Counted from the first letter of the stretch, positions 42,101 to 49,442 are shown. The stretch: DNA of 64,000 nucleotides from Brevundimonas halotolerans (GCF_003730275.1 NZ_QTTA01000016.1:227001-291000); one strand, 5' to 3'. Notes: generated from the letters alone by a model not told the origin. A program made the numbers and translations.

Positions 42101-42721
42101 CCGCGTCAGGGTAACCGAACCGTGCGCCGGCTGGGTGTTGGTCAGGGACCCGATCAGGTCCGGCACGCTGTCGTTGAGAAGCACATCAACGGCCACGCTG
42201 GCGCTGTCCTCACCGGCCGTCATGACGTCATCGACCAGCGTCACCGCCTGGTCGCGCGGATCCATTTCCACACCGTCGACGATGATGCGGATGTTCTCGA
42301 ACTTCGACGCGATCAGGCCAAAGGAGAAGGTGAAATTCTTGTTGTTGGCCTGGCCGTTCACCGGGTGGGTGACCTCGGCGAGGAAGGCCAGGTAGCGGGC
42401 AATGTCGGCCTGAACCGCCGGGCTCTGCCACTCGGCGCGCGTCATCACGAGCTGCAGCGTGTCAATGTGCGACCCGCCGTCATAGACATCCGTCGAACCG
42501 ACGTTTTCGCTCAGGTCGTAGACGAGGATATCGTTACCCGAGTCCCCGCTGACGATATCGTTGCCCGAACCACCGTCCAGCACATCATTGCCGGCCCCGC
42601 CGTTGATCCGGTCATTCCCGCCGAGACCGTGGATCACGTCGTCGCGCGCTCCCCCGTTCAGGTGGTCATTGCCGGCAGTGCCGGTGGTGGTGTCGTTACC
42701 CGATTTGCCTTTGGCAGCCAT
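36179..42721 (-). CDS. Giant RTX/VCBS/FG-GAP repeat protein (2180 residues)
   Basis: A very large, acidic, calcium-type repeat protein with few cysteines. Residues about 8-66 are RTX nonapeptides (GGxGNDxL units such as GGNDRINGGAGND). VCBS/cadherin-like domains follow (about 165-600: repeated GTNDAPTV...SGAVVEDG blocks, two almost identical). About residues 620-1007 form FG-GAP-like repeats with DxDGDGD calcium loops (GDIDGDGDLD). Further VCBS domains and a galactose-binding-like section reach about 1950. The last 180 residues have six copies of a [GA]xQ[VT]LP motif. ATG 42721 has AAGGA upstream. It is probably a surface adhesin or matrix protein secreted by type I secretion; no transporter is in the window. 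Confidence 0.85.
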   Translation of the reverse strand: MAAKGKSGNDTTTGTAGNDHLNGGARDDVIHGLGGNDRINGGAGNDVLDGGSGNDIVSGDSGNDILVYDLSENVGSTDVYDGGSHIDTLQLVMTRAEWQSPAVQADIARYLAFLAEVTHPVNGQANNKNFTFSFGLIASKFENIRIIVDGVEMDPRDQAVTLVDDVMTAGEDSASVAVDVLLNDSVPDLIGSLTNTQPAHGSVTLTRTSGAPVTADTASFVYTPDATHWQYLAVGETATDTFTYTVTDSDGDVQTATVTVTITGSNDAPTLTAAVSSGAVVEDGPVTALGAIDFADADLSDSHTVSSVAAGSGYLGTFTASISDDSTGDGSGSVAWDFAVDNAAIQYLAEGETLTQSYTVTVDDGNGGTVDQIVTVTITGTNDAPTVTSATSSGAVVEDGAVATSGAIAFADVDLRDGHTVSSAAAGSGYLGTFTATITDDGAGDGSGSVAWDFAVDNAAIQYLAVGEVLTQSYTVTVDDGSGGTVDQTVTVTITGTNDAPVVQDVTGTAMEDGAPVTVAFSADDADSDDDAGSLTYTFTSSPAEGSVVNNGNGTFSFDPGADFQNLAAGETREITFGYEATDAHGASTPGSVTITVTGTNDAPVTGDVEMGGTSVGAGFPLVFGGYYSYAAYNQDSGEVVFSLIDTNGDGIVDAPGSSSELPGQGQGQAYYDYHYGLAVGDIDGDGDIDVVVATQQGLVSYTNVGDTNGDGQANFVRSVLTNTFAGYDVALGDLDGDGRLDVVASRSNTLTELLNTGDANGDGLINDFAARTVATGAQGNAYGITTADMNGDGLTDVIVANYWQGPNQILLNQGDTDGDGQINYRVQNLSGAYNTNGLGVITGDIDGDGDLDLLVSRWGGQNEVVYINDGDSDGDGLINFRTIELPTGGNTLESELIDIDGDGDLDVVSSELSGNARIAYNQGDTNGDGLVEFSIQNVTGASSNYGVAVGDVDGDGDLDIVFPSLGTNGAVYLQNQGDTDGDGQINFARVALTGVDASWDAEFTRIGGGGGGSGAYEDGPVVIGAFDGDDVDSDDDGASLTYTITSAPSEGSVVNNGDGTFGFSPGDDFQDLAQGEFRTVTFTYTATDAHGAVSEPSTVTIRVAGTNDAPVAVIDSVSGTEDASVTINVLANDTDVDGETLTITHVNGANIAVNGTVAVGGGASVRLNADGTLTYVPAANANGVQTFSYTVSDGMGGADTSTVEVDLAAVNDAPVAQPDTASTDEDTTLVLTASSLLANDTDLDGDTLSISSVSAVSARGASVSINAAGDVVYDPGSSAELQALSRGQQVTDTFTYVVTDPSGATSTTTVTITVDGQLEAPVANPDTVTVSEHGQASGNVVANDIVTGSTGNSGNVLVNGSFEDGHNVGPGGIDYPASLPGWTSVQGSFEVWGTGFGGNIASDGTAFLELDNGGGQDAYSSNLTTDVGREYTLNFDLAQRNGTSPGSNQVEFLVNGVSLGVFTPPSTTFSTFTVTFIGSGSDVITFREPASANDGVGGLIDNLRIAADADVFVTAVDGDAGLVGQGVDGSNGGEFILQSDGSYTFDTDGDFDHLGVGESATTSVTYTVTDDGGSDTTTLTVTVQGENDGPVASNDVVAAVEDQSITFDVRSNDSDVDGDTLTVTHIEGQAISTGASVALADGGTLTLNANGTLTYTPVANASGPVDFVYTVADGNGGMANASTTINVAGVADAPVLAVGSSTVLNPTVGSAIQTTVTLAAGDTVSFTWDFVAHDYMPYNDFAFATVNGAAYMLGSVQVVGDYGTTGWQTFTFTATEAGSYSFGVGVSNVNDSSLNSHLLVDNLQVNGVTISSFESGFAGWTTLGGVGVQGAHDGVTPTDGVQMAYLASTSASAAAIESFLGLVPGRLARIAEAAGQQGDLVTVPVSMTLGAGESAEDSYVIITGFPAGSTFNSGEADAASGGWKVPASGLGGNLLIDTPDSFSGSFTLTVVATTFIDETGSSASTAPQTITVTIDPAPAAIVPQGAPLAMASKPMTDAQVLPGPSAEGEVEATGPQVLPGADTVDLKNDGAQTLPSETGSFVSKDSGPQVLPEAGEAFELKDLGPQVLPPLDDDAFLPMLPVDSGREWAGLMLRVEDADPARIVPTIDADDFLPMVLEGMGPQVLPAETPAYEDALLDPASSGSGLKDVLASWSSDLLKPTGLDTDESWYQLPSNDGFQ

Positions 42722-43143
42722 GGCTGAGTCCTTCGCCGTCATGTTTTGCGGTACCGAACCGGCAGCGGCGGACACTTGGACCGCAACGCACAGGCCGCCG
42801 CCCCTTGGGCAGCACCGACGCGCTGACACTGTTGTTCCTTACCCCCAACATCGCTTCGGGATCGAAGCGACCACCCTGCCCCCCTCAACTTCCAGTGAGA
42901 TTTGGACGACAGGACGAGAGGAGGGGTAAACGAGTTCTTAATCGATAAACATGCCTGTCCGTCTCAAGGGCGATGCACAGTTATCAAAAAATGTCGCGTT
43001 TTCCCCTTTTAGGATAGGAACTTGCTTAACCGACCGCGGGTCACAGAACCTTGCTCAAAGCTCTTCCGATCCGCTAAACTCGATTCGCTGCGGACGCCGC
43101 CTCCCGCATAGCTTGTGGTTATCGAGAGGCGATCAGAGGGCTT
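42722..43143. other. Intergenic region between divergent RTX and AraC genes
   Basis: About 420 bases without a credible gene. It is clearly AT-richer than the surroundings around 42930-43030 (for example TTCTTAATCGATAAAC at 42933-42948). Both the giant RTX gene and the araC-like gene must start here, so promoters and the regulator's sites are expected, but I see no clear consensus. Confidence 0.5.
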
Positions 43144-44175
43144 ATGTCTGCAACCGCGCGTCCGGGCATGGCCCGCTGGAACGTCACCGCCGTCAACGAT
43201 CCCGACGCCTTCGACCGCTACCGCGCGGGCCTGGCAGACTGGTATGACACCTCAGGTTTCAGCGACGCCGATGCGTCCCGGTTCTTCACCGAAAAGACCA
43301 TATGCCAGTTCGGGGACTTCGTGCTCACCCGGGGGCGTTCGATCGGGCAAACCCTGACGCGGGGGCCAGAGCAAATTCGGCGCTCCGGGCTGGACGGCGT
43401 GACCCTGCTGCTGGATTTTGGGGGTCTCGAGGGAGACGCTGACGGTCTCACGGTAAGCGGCCGACCGGGCACAGTGCATATCCGCCATCAGGCCAGGCTC
43501 TCGGCCGCACGGCTCGCCGCGGTGGATGTGCTCACGATCACTATGCCGCGCGAGGCAGCCCCGCCCTGGCTTATGGAGCCCCATCTTCACGGGGCCAGCA
43601 TCGACAGCTGTCCCGCCATCGGTCGCATTCTGATCAATCATATATCGGTACTGGCGAGCACCGCGCCGACGATGGGGCTTGAGCAAGGGATCAATTCAAT
43701 CCGGGCAGCCCTGATCCTCGCGGAGAAGGCATTCCGAAATTCCGGCCGCCTTTCGTCAAACCAGACCAAGGCCGTCTACCGAAGCATTCGGGCCGCGGCG
43801 ACCCAGCACATCGACCGCCATCTCACTGAATCCCAGCTCGGCATTGTTCACTTGACCAATGCGATCGGCGTCTCGCGCGCGACCCTGTTCAGGGCCTTCT
43901 CAGAGAGTGGCGGCATCAACAGGCATATTACACATCAGCGCCTCCAGCGCGCCCGCTCCGCCTTGCTGGAGCGGATCGGTCGAAACCCGTCAGTCGCGGA
44001 GATTGCCCACACCCATGGCTTTGTGAGCGAGGCGCATTTCAGTCGCCTGTTCAAGCTGGCTTATGGAACTCCCCCCGGAGCTGTGCGACCGCTTCGGACG
44101 TTGCCGGAGCCGGACTTCAGCGGTGACATCCGCTACGATCTGCTCCTCGACTGGATGAAAGGCGGGCCCGACTGA
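43144..44175 (+). CDS. AraC-family transcriptional regulator
   Basis: A 343-residue protein. The N-terminal 220 residues resemble the AraC-binding-like domain of the ligand-unknown group (FGDFVLTRGRSIGQTLTRGPEQIRRSGLDGVTLLLDFGG). The C-terminal HTH-18 domain has two helix-turn-helix units: GIVHLTNAIGVSRATLFRAFSESGGINRHI and PSVAEIAHTHGFVSEAHFSRLFKLAYGTPPGAVR. It is divergent from the giant RTX gene, separated by 422 bases, and is the best candidate for its regulator. The effector is unknown. Confidence 0.85.
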   Translation: MSATARPGMARWNVTAVNDPDAFDRYRAGLADWYDTSGFSDADASRFFTEKTICQFGDFVLTRGRSIGQTLTRGPEQIRRSGLDGVTLLLDFGGLEGDADGLTVSGRPGTVHIRHQARLSAARLAAVDVLTITMPREAAPPWLMEPHLHGASIDSCPAIGRILINHISVLASTAPTMGLEQGINSIRAALILAEKAFRNSGRLSSNQTKAVYRSIRAAATQHIDRHLTESQLGIVHLTNAIGVSRATLFRAFSESGGINRHITHQRLQRARSALLERIGRNPSVAEIAHTHGFVSEAHFSRLFKLAYGTPPGAVRPLRTLPEPDFSGDIRYDLLLDWMKGGPD

Positions 44176-44218
44176 CCGGGCCATCTCCTGCGCGCCGGGT
44201 CCACCGTCCACGATCGCC

Positions 44219-44519
44219 TCAATCCGGATTGCAATCGTCCCCGGGGCCGGTCCTGCCATGGGCTTCGACGCGCTCCATAAGGTCGCGCAAAAAGGATGCC
44301 GCAAGGCTCTCGTCGATGTCGTGAACATGGGGTCCGTTGATCCCGCTGCCGCCGGCGGTGTCGATCCGTATGGTGGCGATGCCCAGCAGACGCTGGACTG
44401 GCCCGCGCCGCACGGTCACAGCCTGCACATTGCCGTAAGCACCGTCCAGTCGCGTTGCACCAGCACACCGCGCGTGACCTGTACGCTCCCGGCAGCCAGC
44501 GCATAGCCATGCCTTCGAC
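44219..44519 (-). pseudogene. Truncated, frameshifted bPH2 (YdbS-like) protein
   Basis: On the minus strand the end of a PH-domain protein is readable: GYALAAGSVQVTRGVLVQRDWTV, then after a frame change YGNVQAVTVRRGPVQRLLGIATIRIDTAGG and a stop at 44219. The block matches YdbS/YdbT-type bacterial PH domains. The 5' part is cut off at the left end of the IS6 remnant at 44521, and one frameshift near 44440 separates the two segments. The gene was probably broken by the insertion. Confidence 0.6.
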
Positions 44520-44520
44520 G

Positions 44521-45034
44521 GGTGCTGTCGGCACTGTCGGCCCAAACTGATTGCAGATGACGGCGGGGGCACCTAGCGTCTCCGGCATGGCCGAATCGAC
44601 GAACCCGTTTCGGTACTTTGACAGCTCGCCCGAGGTGATCCGCCTCGTCGTGATGATGTAAGTCAAATACCCGCTGTCTCTGCGGAATGTGGAGGACCTG
44701 CTGGCCGAGCGTGGCATCGACATCTCCACGAGACGGAGAGGCTTTGGTGTAACCGGTTCGGTCCGATGTTCGCTGCGGAGATCCGCCGGAAGCGGGTTCA
44801 TAAAATGCGGGCCTTCACCCACTGGCGATGGCACCTCGACGAGGTCTACGTGAAGATTAACGGCGAGATGCACTACCTATGGCGCGCCGTGGACCACGAG
44901 GGCGAGGTGCTGGAATCTTTTGCCAGCAAGACCCAGGACAAGCCGGCCGCGCTGAAGTTCATGAAGAAACTCATGAAGCGGCACGGCCGGGCCAAGGCTA
45001 TCACCACGGACGGTCTGCGGTGCTGTCAGCACCG
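44521..45034 (+). mobile_element. Internally deleted IS6-family element, transposase pseudogene
   Basis: The left end GGTGCTGTC (44521-44529) and the right end CTGTCAGCACCG (45023-45034) are inverted copies. The transposase frame begins at ATG 44587 (FRYFDSSPEVIRLVVMM), has a TAA at 44659-44661 where a Tyr codon would stand, and a one-base frameshift near 44728. It continues from 44766 (FAAEIRRKRVHKMRAF, THWRWHLDEVYVKINGEMHYLWRAVDHEGEVL with the first catalytic Asp) to AKAITTDGL at about 45016, where it meets the right end. The last third is missing, so it cannot move alone. Confidence 0.72.
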
Positions 45035-45047
45035 CCTCGGCCCGCCG

Positions 45048-45794
45048 TCAGTTCGCGGGGACCCGATCTGTTGGCCAGCCGGCATCGCGGGCCGCTGCCT
45101 CATCGAGGGGGGCGAGTGTCTCCGCGCTCACCATCTCATCAACCGTGTCGAGCACGGGTCCGGGGAGTGCCGATCCGGCTTGTCGCACCTCCGGGCCTGC
45201 GTCCGGGACCGGAGCCATGACCACGATCTGCCATGCCTGGCCGCTCCGGCACGCCAGACCAGCCAGTCCCGCAGCGCGCGCCTCGAACGTCCGGCACCAA
45301 CGCGCGTCCTGATCCTGGAAGGTCAGGCCAACAGAACGACCTTCAGCGTCTGGCCCTTGGGCGGCGAGGCGCGTGTCCAGCACCCTCAAGAGGTCGCCAT
45401 CGACCACAGTTCCGCCGGGCGCCATCAGCGCTCGGGCCGCGCGGCCTTCCAGACCCGAGGCCAGCAGCATTCCGCCGACGAATGCGGCAGTGACCAGGCC
45501 GGCCCATACCGCCGTACGTTGCGGGAGGGTGAATGTGTTTAGCGCCGCGCCCGCACGGGCGATCCAGCTCGCGGGTTGCCGAGCGGCGGATATCCGGGCT
45601 GCCAGGGCGAGGTCACGCGGGTCGGCCACACAGGGAAAGGCGTCTCGGGTCACAGTGTTCAGACGCCGAAGGCTTTCCGCGCGCCTCGTCATGGAAGGGC
45701 TGGCGTCTATGAGGGCCTTGATACGGTCAGCCTCCGCAGGCGGGAGCTCTCCGTCGATCCATGCCATCAGGATCTTGTCGTCCAGCTGGGTCAT
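45048..45794 (-). CDS. Anti-sigma factor (ECF type)
   Basis: A 248-residue protein with an N-terminal cytoplasmic anti-sigma-like part (LDDKILMAWIDGELPPAEADRIKALIDASP) that lacks the zinc HxxxCxxC motif, one membrane segment at about 93-113 (TAVWAGLVTAAFVGGMLLASGL) and a periplasmic domain of about 130 residues with two Cys. It shares four bases with the sigma gene upstream, as ECF/anti-sigma pairs do. The large periplasmic domain could be a target of proteolysis. The S8 protease gene is divergent next to the pair. Confidence 0.8.
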   Translation of the reverse strand: MTQLDDKILMAWIDGELPPAEADRIKALIDASPSMTRRAESLRRLNTVTRDAFPCVADPRDLALAARISAARQPASWIARAGAALNTFTLPQRTAVWAGLVTAAFVGGMLLASGLEGRAARALMAPGGTVVDGDLLRVLDTRLAAQGPDAEGRSVGLTFQDQDARWCRTFEARAAGLAGLACRSGQAWQIVVMAPVPDAGPEVRQAGSALPGPVLDTVDEMVSAETLAPLDEAAARDAGWPTDRVPAN

Positions 45795-46294
45795 CCGGAA
45801 ATCTCCTGACTGGACAATGTTTCAACAAGCGCCAGCCGTCCCCGTACCAGGCGGCTCGTCAAGGTTCCGACCGGTATTCCGAGAACCTTGGCGGCCTCCG
45901 CATAGGTCAATCCTTCGATCAGCACGAGCGCGACGGCATGCCTCTGGTCGTCAGGTAGACGATGAATGGCATCGCGCATCGCCATCGCGTCGGCGCGCGC
46001 GTCCTCATCTGCGATGGACCTGTCCGGGGCTCTGTCGTCGGTCTCACTACTTGGCGAAAGTATGCGAGACCAGCGGCGTGCCGACCGACCGTGATCGATA
46101 GCGATACGTCTCATGATCGTGAAAGCCCAGCTGTCGAGGCGCGTCCCCGGCCGGAAGGTATGGCGGCTGGCCAATGCCCGCTCGACGGTCTGCTGGACAA
46201 GGTCCTGCGCATCCGCATCCTCGGACCGCACCACGCGGGCAAATCGACGGAGGCGCGGAAGAAGCTCCACAAGTCCATTCTGAAACTCGTCCAA
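45791..46294 (-). CDS. ECF RNA polymerase sigma factor
   Basis: A 167-residue ECF sigma factor starting at TTG (46292-46294) in LDEFQNGLVELLPRLRRFARVV, where homologues begin. Region 2 includes DADAQDLVQQTVERALASRHTFRPGTRLDSWAFTIMRRIAIDHGR and region 4 HRLPDDQRHAVALVLIEGLTYAEAAKVLGIPVGTLTSRLVRGRLAL. An ATG at 46358-46360 would add 22 residues but would place the 11-base inverted repeat inside the gene. ATGA overlap couples it to its anti-sigma factor. Confidence 0.85.
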   Translation of the reverse strand: MDEFQNGLVELLPRLRRFARVVRSEDADAQDLVQQTVERALASRHTFRPGTRLDSWAFTIMRRIAIDHGRSARRWSRILSPSSETDDRAPDRSIADEDARADAMAMRDAIHRLPDDQRHAVALVLIEGLTYAEAAKVLGIPVGTLTSRLVRGRLALVETLSSQEISG

Positions 46295-46314
46295 TCGATT
46301 TCCCCGGCCATGGT

Positions 46315-46346
46315 GGATGAAACGAGCGAACCCTGTCGTTTCATCC
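46315..46346. promoter_or_regulatory. 11-base inverted repeat between sigma and S8 protease genes
   Basis: GGATGAAACGA (46315-46325) and TCGTTTCATCC (46336-46346) are perfect complements with a ten-base spacer. The site lies between the divergent sigma and protease starts, so it may hold two back-to-back promoters or an operator. Confidence 0.5.
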
Positions 46347-46399
46347 CATAGTATAATCATGGGGCCGCATTCCGGAGCCAACAAATGGAGGATCTGAAG

Positions 46400-47695
46400 A
46401 TGGGCGAGCAGTTCTGGCGGGTTCTGGCCGCATTGCTGACGGTCGTCCTCATGGCGTTGTCGCCGCCTGCTATGGCCCAGATTCCGGGCTTGTCGCGGTC
46501 GATTCCATCCCTGCCGCCACTGGGCGGAGATGGCATGCCTCCCCTGGCCGACACGGACCGCTACGTCCGCGGAATAGTGGACGAAGCACTGCAGGCACCG
46601 CGCCGTCTGACACGCCTCGCCCGAAGGTCCGACCGGCGGCTGGACGTCGACCCGAATGGCTGGCCCGTCGTTGCCCGTGAGATTGTGGTGATCGACCTGG
46701 GCACGCGAGCCCGGGCGACGATCCTGGCAGCCGGCTATGTGATTGTTCGCGAGGAGCGGCTGGAGGCCCTGGGGATCACCTCGACCGTGCTGGCCCCGCC
46801 CCGACGGATGTCGCTGGACGAAGCGATGGAAATGCTTGAGCAGATGAATGTCGAGGCATCCATCAGCTACAACCATATCCACGCGCCCGCAGGAGCCATC
46901 GCCGGTTCACCCTACGGGGGCCTGGCTCCTGCAGGCGTGATGCCTGTTCGCCCCAGGCTCGGATTGATCGATTCCGGCGTAGATCCTTCCCATCCCGCGC
47001 TAGCCGGATCGCCCATCGCTCAGCGCGGGTTTGCTGGCCCACCCAGAATGGGGGCGCATGGCCTCGCGGTTGCCTCCTTGATGGTTGGACAAAGTGGCAG
47101 TTTTCGAGGGGGGGCACCCGGCGAGGCCTTGCTTGTCGCGGATATCTACGGTGGACAGTCGACGGGGGGCGCATCCACGACGCTGGCGCGGGCCCTCGAC
47201 TGGCTCGTCTCGGAAGGCGTCCCGGTTGTCAACATCAGTCTCGTAGGGCCGCGCAATGCCCTTGTAGAACGCGCCATAGCAAGGGCACAGGCTCTGGGGG
47301 TGACCATCGTAGCCGCCGTGGGCAACGACGGACCTGCCGCCGCCCCCCTGTACCCGGCCTCGTACCCCGCCGTCATCGGTGTGACCGCCGTGACAGGTCG
47401 CAACAGCGTCCTTCCGGAAGCGGCCCGAGGGCCTCAGGTCGACTTTTCCGCGCCCGGTGCCGACATGGCCGCTGCGGCGCAAGCGGGCGGATGGACCACG
47501 GTGCGGGGCACCTCCTTCGCCGCTCCGATCGTCGCCGGAATGCTGACGCGTACCACCCGTGCGACCCTCGCAAGAGACGCGCTGGACCTCGGCTTGCCCG
47601 GCCCGGATCCGGTGTACGGCGTCGGCCTGGTCGGCAGCGCCTCCCGCACTGAGCCGCGGAGTGTCGGGGCTCGCGGCCGCCTGCGCCTGCAATAA
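46400..47695 (+). CDS. Secreted S8-family serine protease
   Basis: A 431-residue subtilase with signal peptide (about 1-27, ending PAMAQ). A pro-region of about 150 residues is followed by the catalytic domain with Asp in RLGLIDSGVDPSHP, His in GAHGLAVASLMVG, oxyanion Asn in AAVGNDGPAAAPLYPASYPAVIGVTA and Ser in GTSFAAPIVAGML. ATG 46400 is chosen because GGAGG lies seven bases upstream. Protease, sigma and anti-sigma together suggest that the protease acts in, or is controlled by, the envelope stress pathway of this sigma factor. The substrate is unknown. Confidence 0.88.
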   Translation: MGEQFWRVLAALLTVVLMALSPPAMAQIPGLSRSIPSLPPLGGDGMPPLADTDRYVRGIVDEALQAPRRLTRLARRSDRRLDVDPNGWPVVAREIVVIDLGTRARATILAAGYVIVREERLEALGITSTVLAPPRRMSLDEAMEMLEQMNVEASISYNHIHAPAGAIAGSPYGGLAPAGVMPVRPRLGLIDSGVDPSHPALAGSPIAQRGFAGPPRMGAHGLAVASLMVGQSGSFRGGAPGEALLVADIYGGQSTGGASTTLARALDWLVSEGVPVVNISLVGPRNALVERAIARAQALGVTIVAAVGNDGPAAAPLYPASYPAVIGVTAVTGRNSVLPEAARGPQVDFSAPGADMAAAAQAGGWTTVRGTSFAAPIVAGMLTRTTRATLARDALDLGLPGPDPVYGVGLVGSASRTEPRSVGARGRLRLQ

Positions 47696-47783
47696 TTTTT
47701 TGCGCGTAACGGGATGAAGTCGCCTGGTCCGCTCGTTGGACCTGTTGATGGCGGGATTGACCGCGATTTGCAGGAGACAGACG

Positions 47784-48401
47784 ATGAAAAAAGTAATCAT
47801 GATGGCCACGGTTGCTGCCGGCCTCGCGATGGCAAGCGCATCGCACGCGCAGGTTCTGGGCGGCTCCGGCGGCCTGACCGGCGGTCTGGGCGGGACCATC
47901 CAGCCCGGCGGTGTGTTTGGCGGAGCCGGCTCGATCGGTGGCAATCTGGGCGGCGTCGTTGATGGTTCTCGCGCGGTAGGGGCCCCGACCCGGGCCCTGT
48001 CGCGTGCCGAGCGCCGGGCCGCTGCTGCTCAGGAACGCGCAACGAGCGAAGTGGAAAGTGGTCTCGCCCATGTGGAGAGTGCGGCCGCTCGTGTGCAGGA
48101 CGAAGCGGGAACGATGACGACGGACGTTTCCGGGCGCGCGGCAGGCGTAATTTCCTCGGCGGCGTCAGAGCTCAACTCTGTGGAGGCTGATGCCACCGGT
48201 TCGCTGGACGCGGTCGCGACCGGGCGCGTCGAGAATTCAGCGCAGGGCGACCCCACTCCGGTGGTCGCTGACGACCGGTCGCGTCGCCGCGCACGCGTGA
48301 ATCTGGATGCCGACGCATCCGCCTCGGCGGCCTCGGATGGTGGCTCCACGTCCGCGTCGGCAGGCGCATCGGCCAATGCTCGCGCCCGCACTGACGACTA
48401 G
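47784..48401 (+). CDS. Secreted Gly/Ala-rich protein, unknown function
   Basis: A 205-residue protein with a signal peptide (about 1-22, ending ASHAQ). A Gly-rich segment (GGSGGLTGGLGGTIQPGGVFGGAGSIGGNLGG) is followed by an Ala/Glu-rich predicted helix (SRAERRAAAAQERATSEVESGLAHVESAAARV) and an Ala/Ser/Asp-rich low-complexity tail. CAGGAGACAG provides the ribosome site. It is 88 bases after the protease gene. No family is recognised. Confidence 0.65.
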   Translation: MKKVIMMATVAAGLAMASASHAQVLGGSGGLTGGLGGTIQPGGVFGGAGSIGGNLGGVVDGSRAVGAPTRALSRAERRAAAAQERATSEVESGLAHVESAAARVQDEAGTMTTDVSGRAAGVISSAASELNSVEADATGSLDAVATGRVENSAQGDPTPVVADDRSRRRARVNLDADASASAASDGGSTSASAGASANARARTDD

Positions 48402-48535
48402 CCCACGACCGGCGCCCGGCCCTGGCCCCGCAGTGAGACTGCCTGGCCGGGGCCAGATGCCGCTTGTCCATCGAGGACGCGCAGGTTCGCGAAACGGCAT
48501 GCCCTTTGAAACTCCGCCCTTTCAGGGAGACTTCC

Positions 48536-49309
48536 TTGCCCCACTCCAGCTCCGTTCGTATTTGTCTGGTCCTGATCGTTACGCCCCTGTCAGGACTGGC
48601 GACAACCGCTGTCGCCCAGGTTCGATGGGAGACGTCCGCCAGCGTAGAATACACGACGGGATCGTACGGTGGCACAGAGGCGACAGAGGTTGTGTACGCC
48701 CCCCTCAGCGTAAGTGCGGTCGCATCCCGCTGGAGATTCGCCGCCGCTCTTCCCTACGTTCAGTTCGAGGGCCCGGGGGGAACAGTCTCCGGCGGAGTCG
48801 TTGTGCCTGGCACGGGGCCCGTCGTCAGGCAAAGCGGACTTGGTGACCTCTCCGTCGGCGCAGCCTATCAACTGGTCGAGCCCGTCCTCGGACGCACGCA
48901 ATGGGAGTTGGCCGCGGCCGTAAAGATTCCGACGGCAGGCGAAAATCTGGGCACGGGTGAGGCAGACTACAGCCTGCAGCTCGGGGCGCGCCAACCTGTT
49001 TCTGACCGATTCACTCTGGTCGCCAGCGTCGGCTATACGTGGCTGGGTGATCCGGCGGCCTTTGAGTTGCAGGACGGTCCGACCGCGACCGCCGGTGTCA
49101 ACTTTGCCCCTGCGCAAGGCCGGAATCTCGGGGTACAGGTGTCTTACAGGCACCCGTTCCAGAACGGCCTTGAGCCCCAGACCGTCCTGAACCCTTATGT
49201 CCGGTCGGATTTCTCGAACGGCTGGTCCATCACAGGGTATGGCACGGCGGGGCTGACCACCAGTTCCCCCGACTACGGGGTCGGGCTTTCTCTGGGCCGA
49301 TCCTTCTGA
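48536..49309 (+). CDS. Outer-membrane beta-barrel protein
   Basis: A 257-residue protein starting at TTG with AGGGAG six bases upstream. A signal peptide (ending TAVAQ) precedes alternating beta-strands such as VRWETSASVEYTTGSYGG, WRFAAALPYVQFEGPGG, LGDLSVGAAYQLV, QWELAAAVKIPTAGENLG, and a final strand YGVGLSLGRSF ending in Phe, the outer-membrane insertion signal. It resembles transporter-type barrels of the MetA-pathway-phenol/OmpW-like group; cargo is unknown. It may belong to the sigma/protease envelope unit. Confidence 0.72.
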   Translation: MPHSSSVRICLVLIVTPLSGLATTAVAQVRWETSASVEYTTGSYGGTEATEVVYAPLSVSAVASRWRFAAALPYVQFEGPGGTVSGGVVVPGTGPVVRQSGLGDLSVGAAYQLVEPVLGRTQWELAAAVKIPTAGENLGTGEADYSLQLGARQPVSDRFTLVASVGYTWLGDPAAFELQDGPTATAGVNFAPAQGRNLGVQVSYRHPFQNGLEPQTVLNPYVRSDFSNGWSITGYGTAGLTTSSPDYGVGLSLGRSF

Positions 49310-49337
49310 GCGCCCTCTGCCGCAATCGCTATCAGTC

Positions 49338-49428
49338 GCTGAGTGGAAGACCCTCGCCGGGTAAGATCTGCGTCCCCTTCCCTACCTGCGGTGAGTGGAG
49401 ACAAGTTGTCATTGGACTGACAGCACCG
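49338..49428 (+). mobile_element. IS6-family transposase tail remnant
   Basis: AEWKTLAG and a stop (49338-49364) match the C-terminus of the remnants at 27114 and 27438. It is followed by the shared end CTGACAGCACCG at 49417-49428. It marks the right edge of the accessory region and carries no other transposase sequence. Confidence 0.7.
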
Positions 49429-49442
49429 CCATCGGGGGCCGA

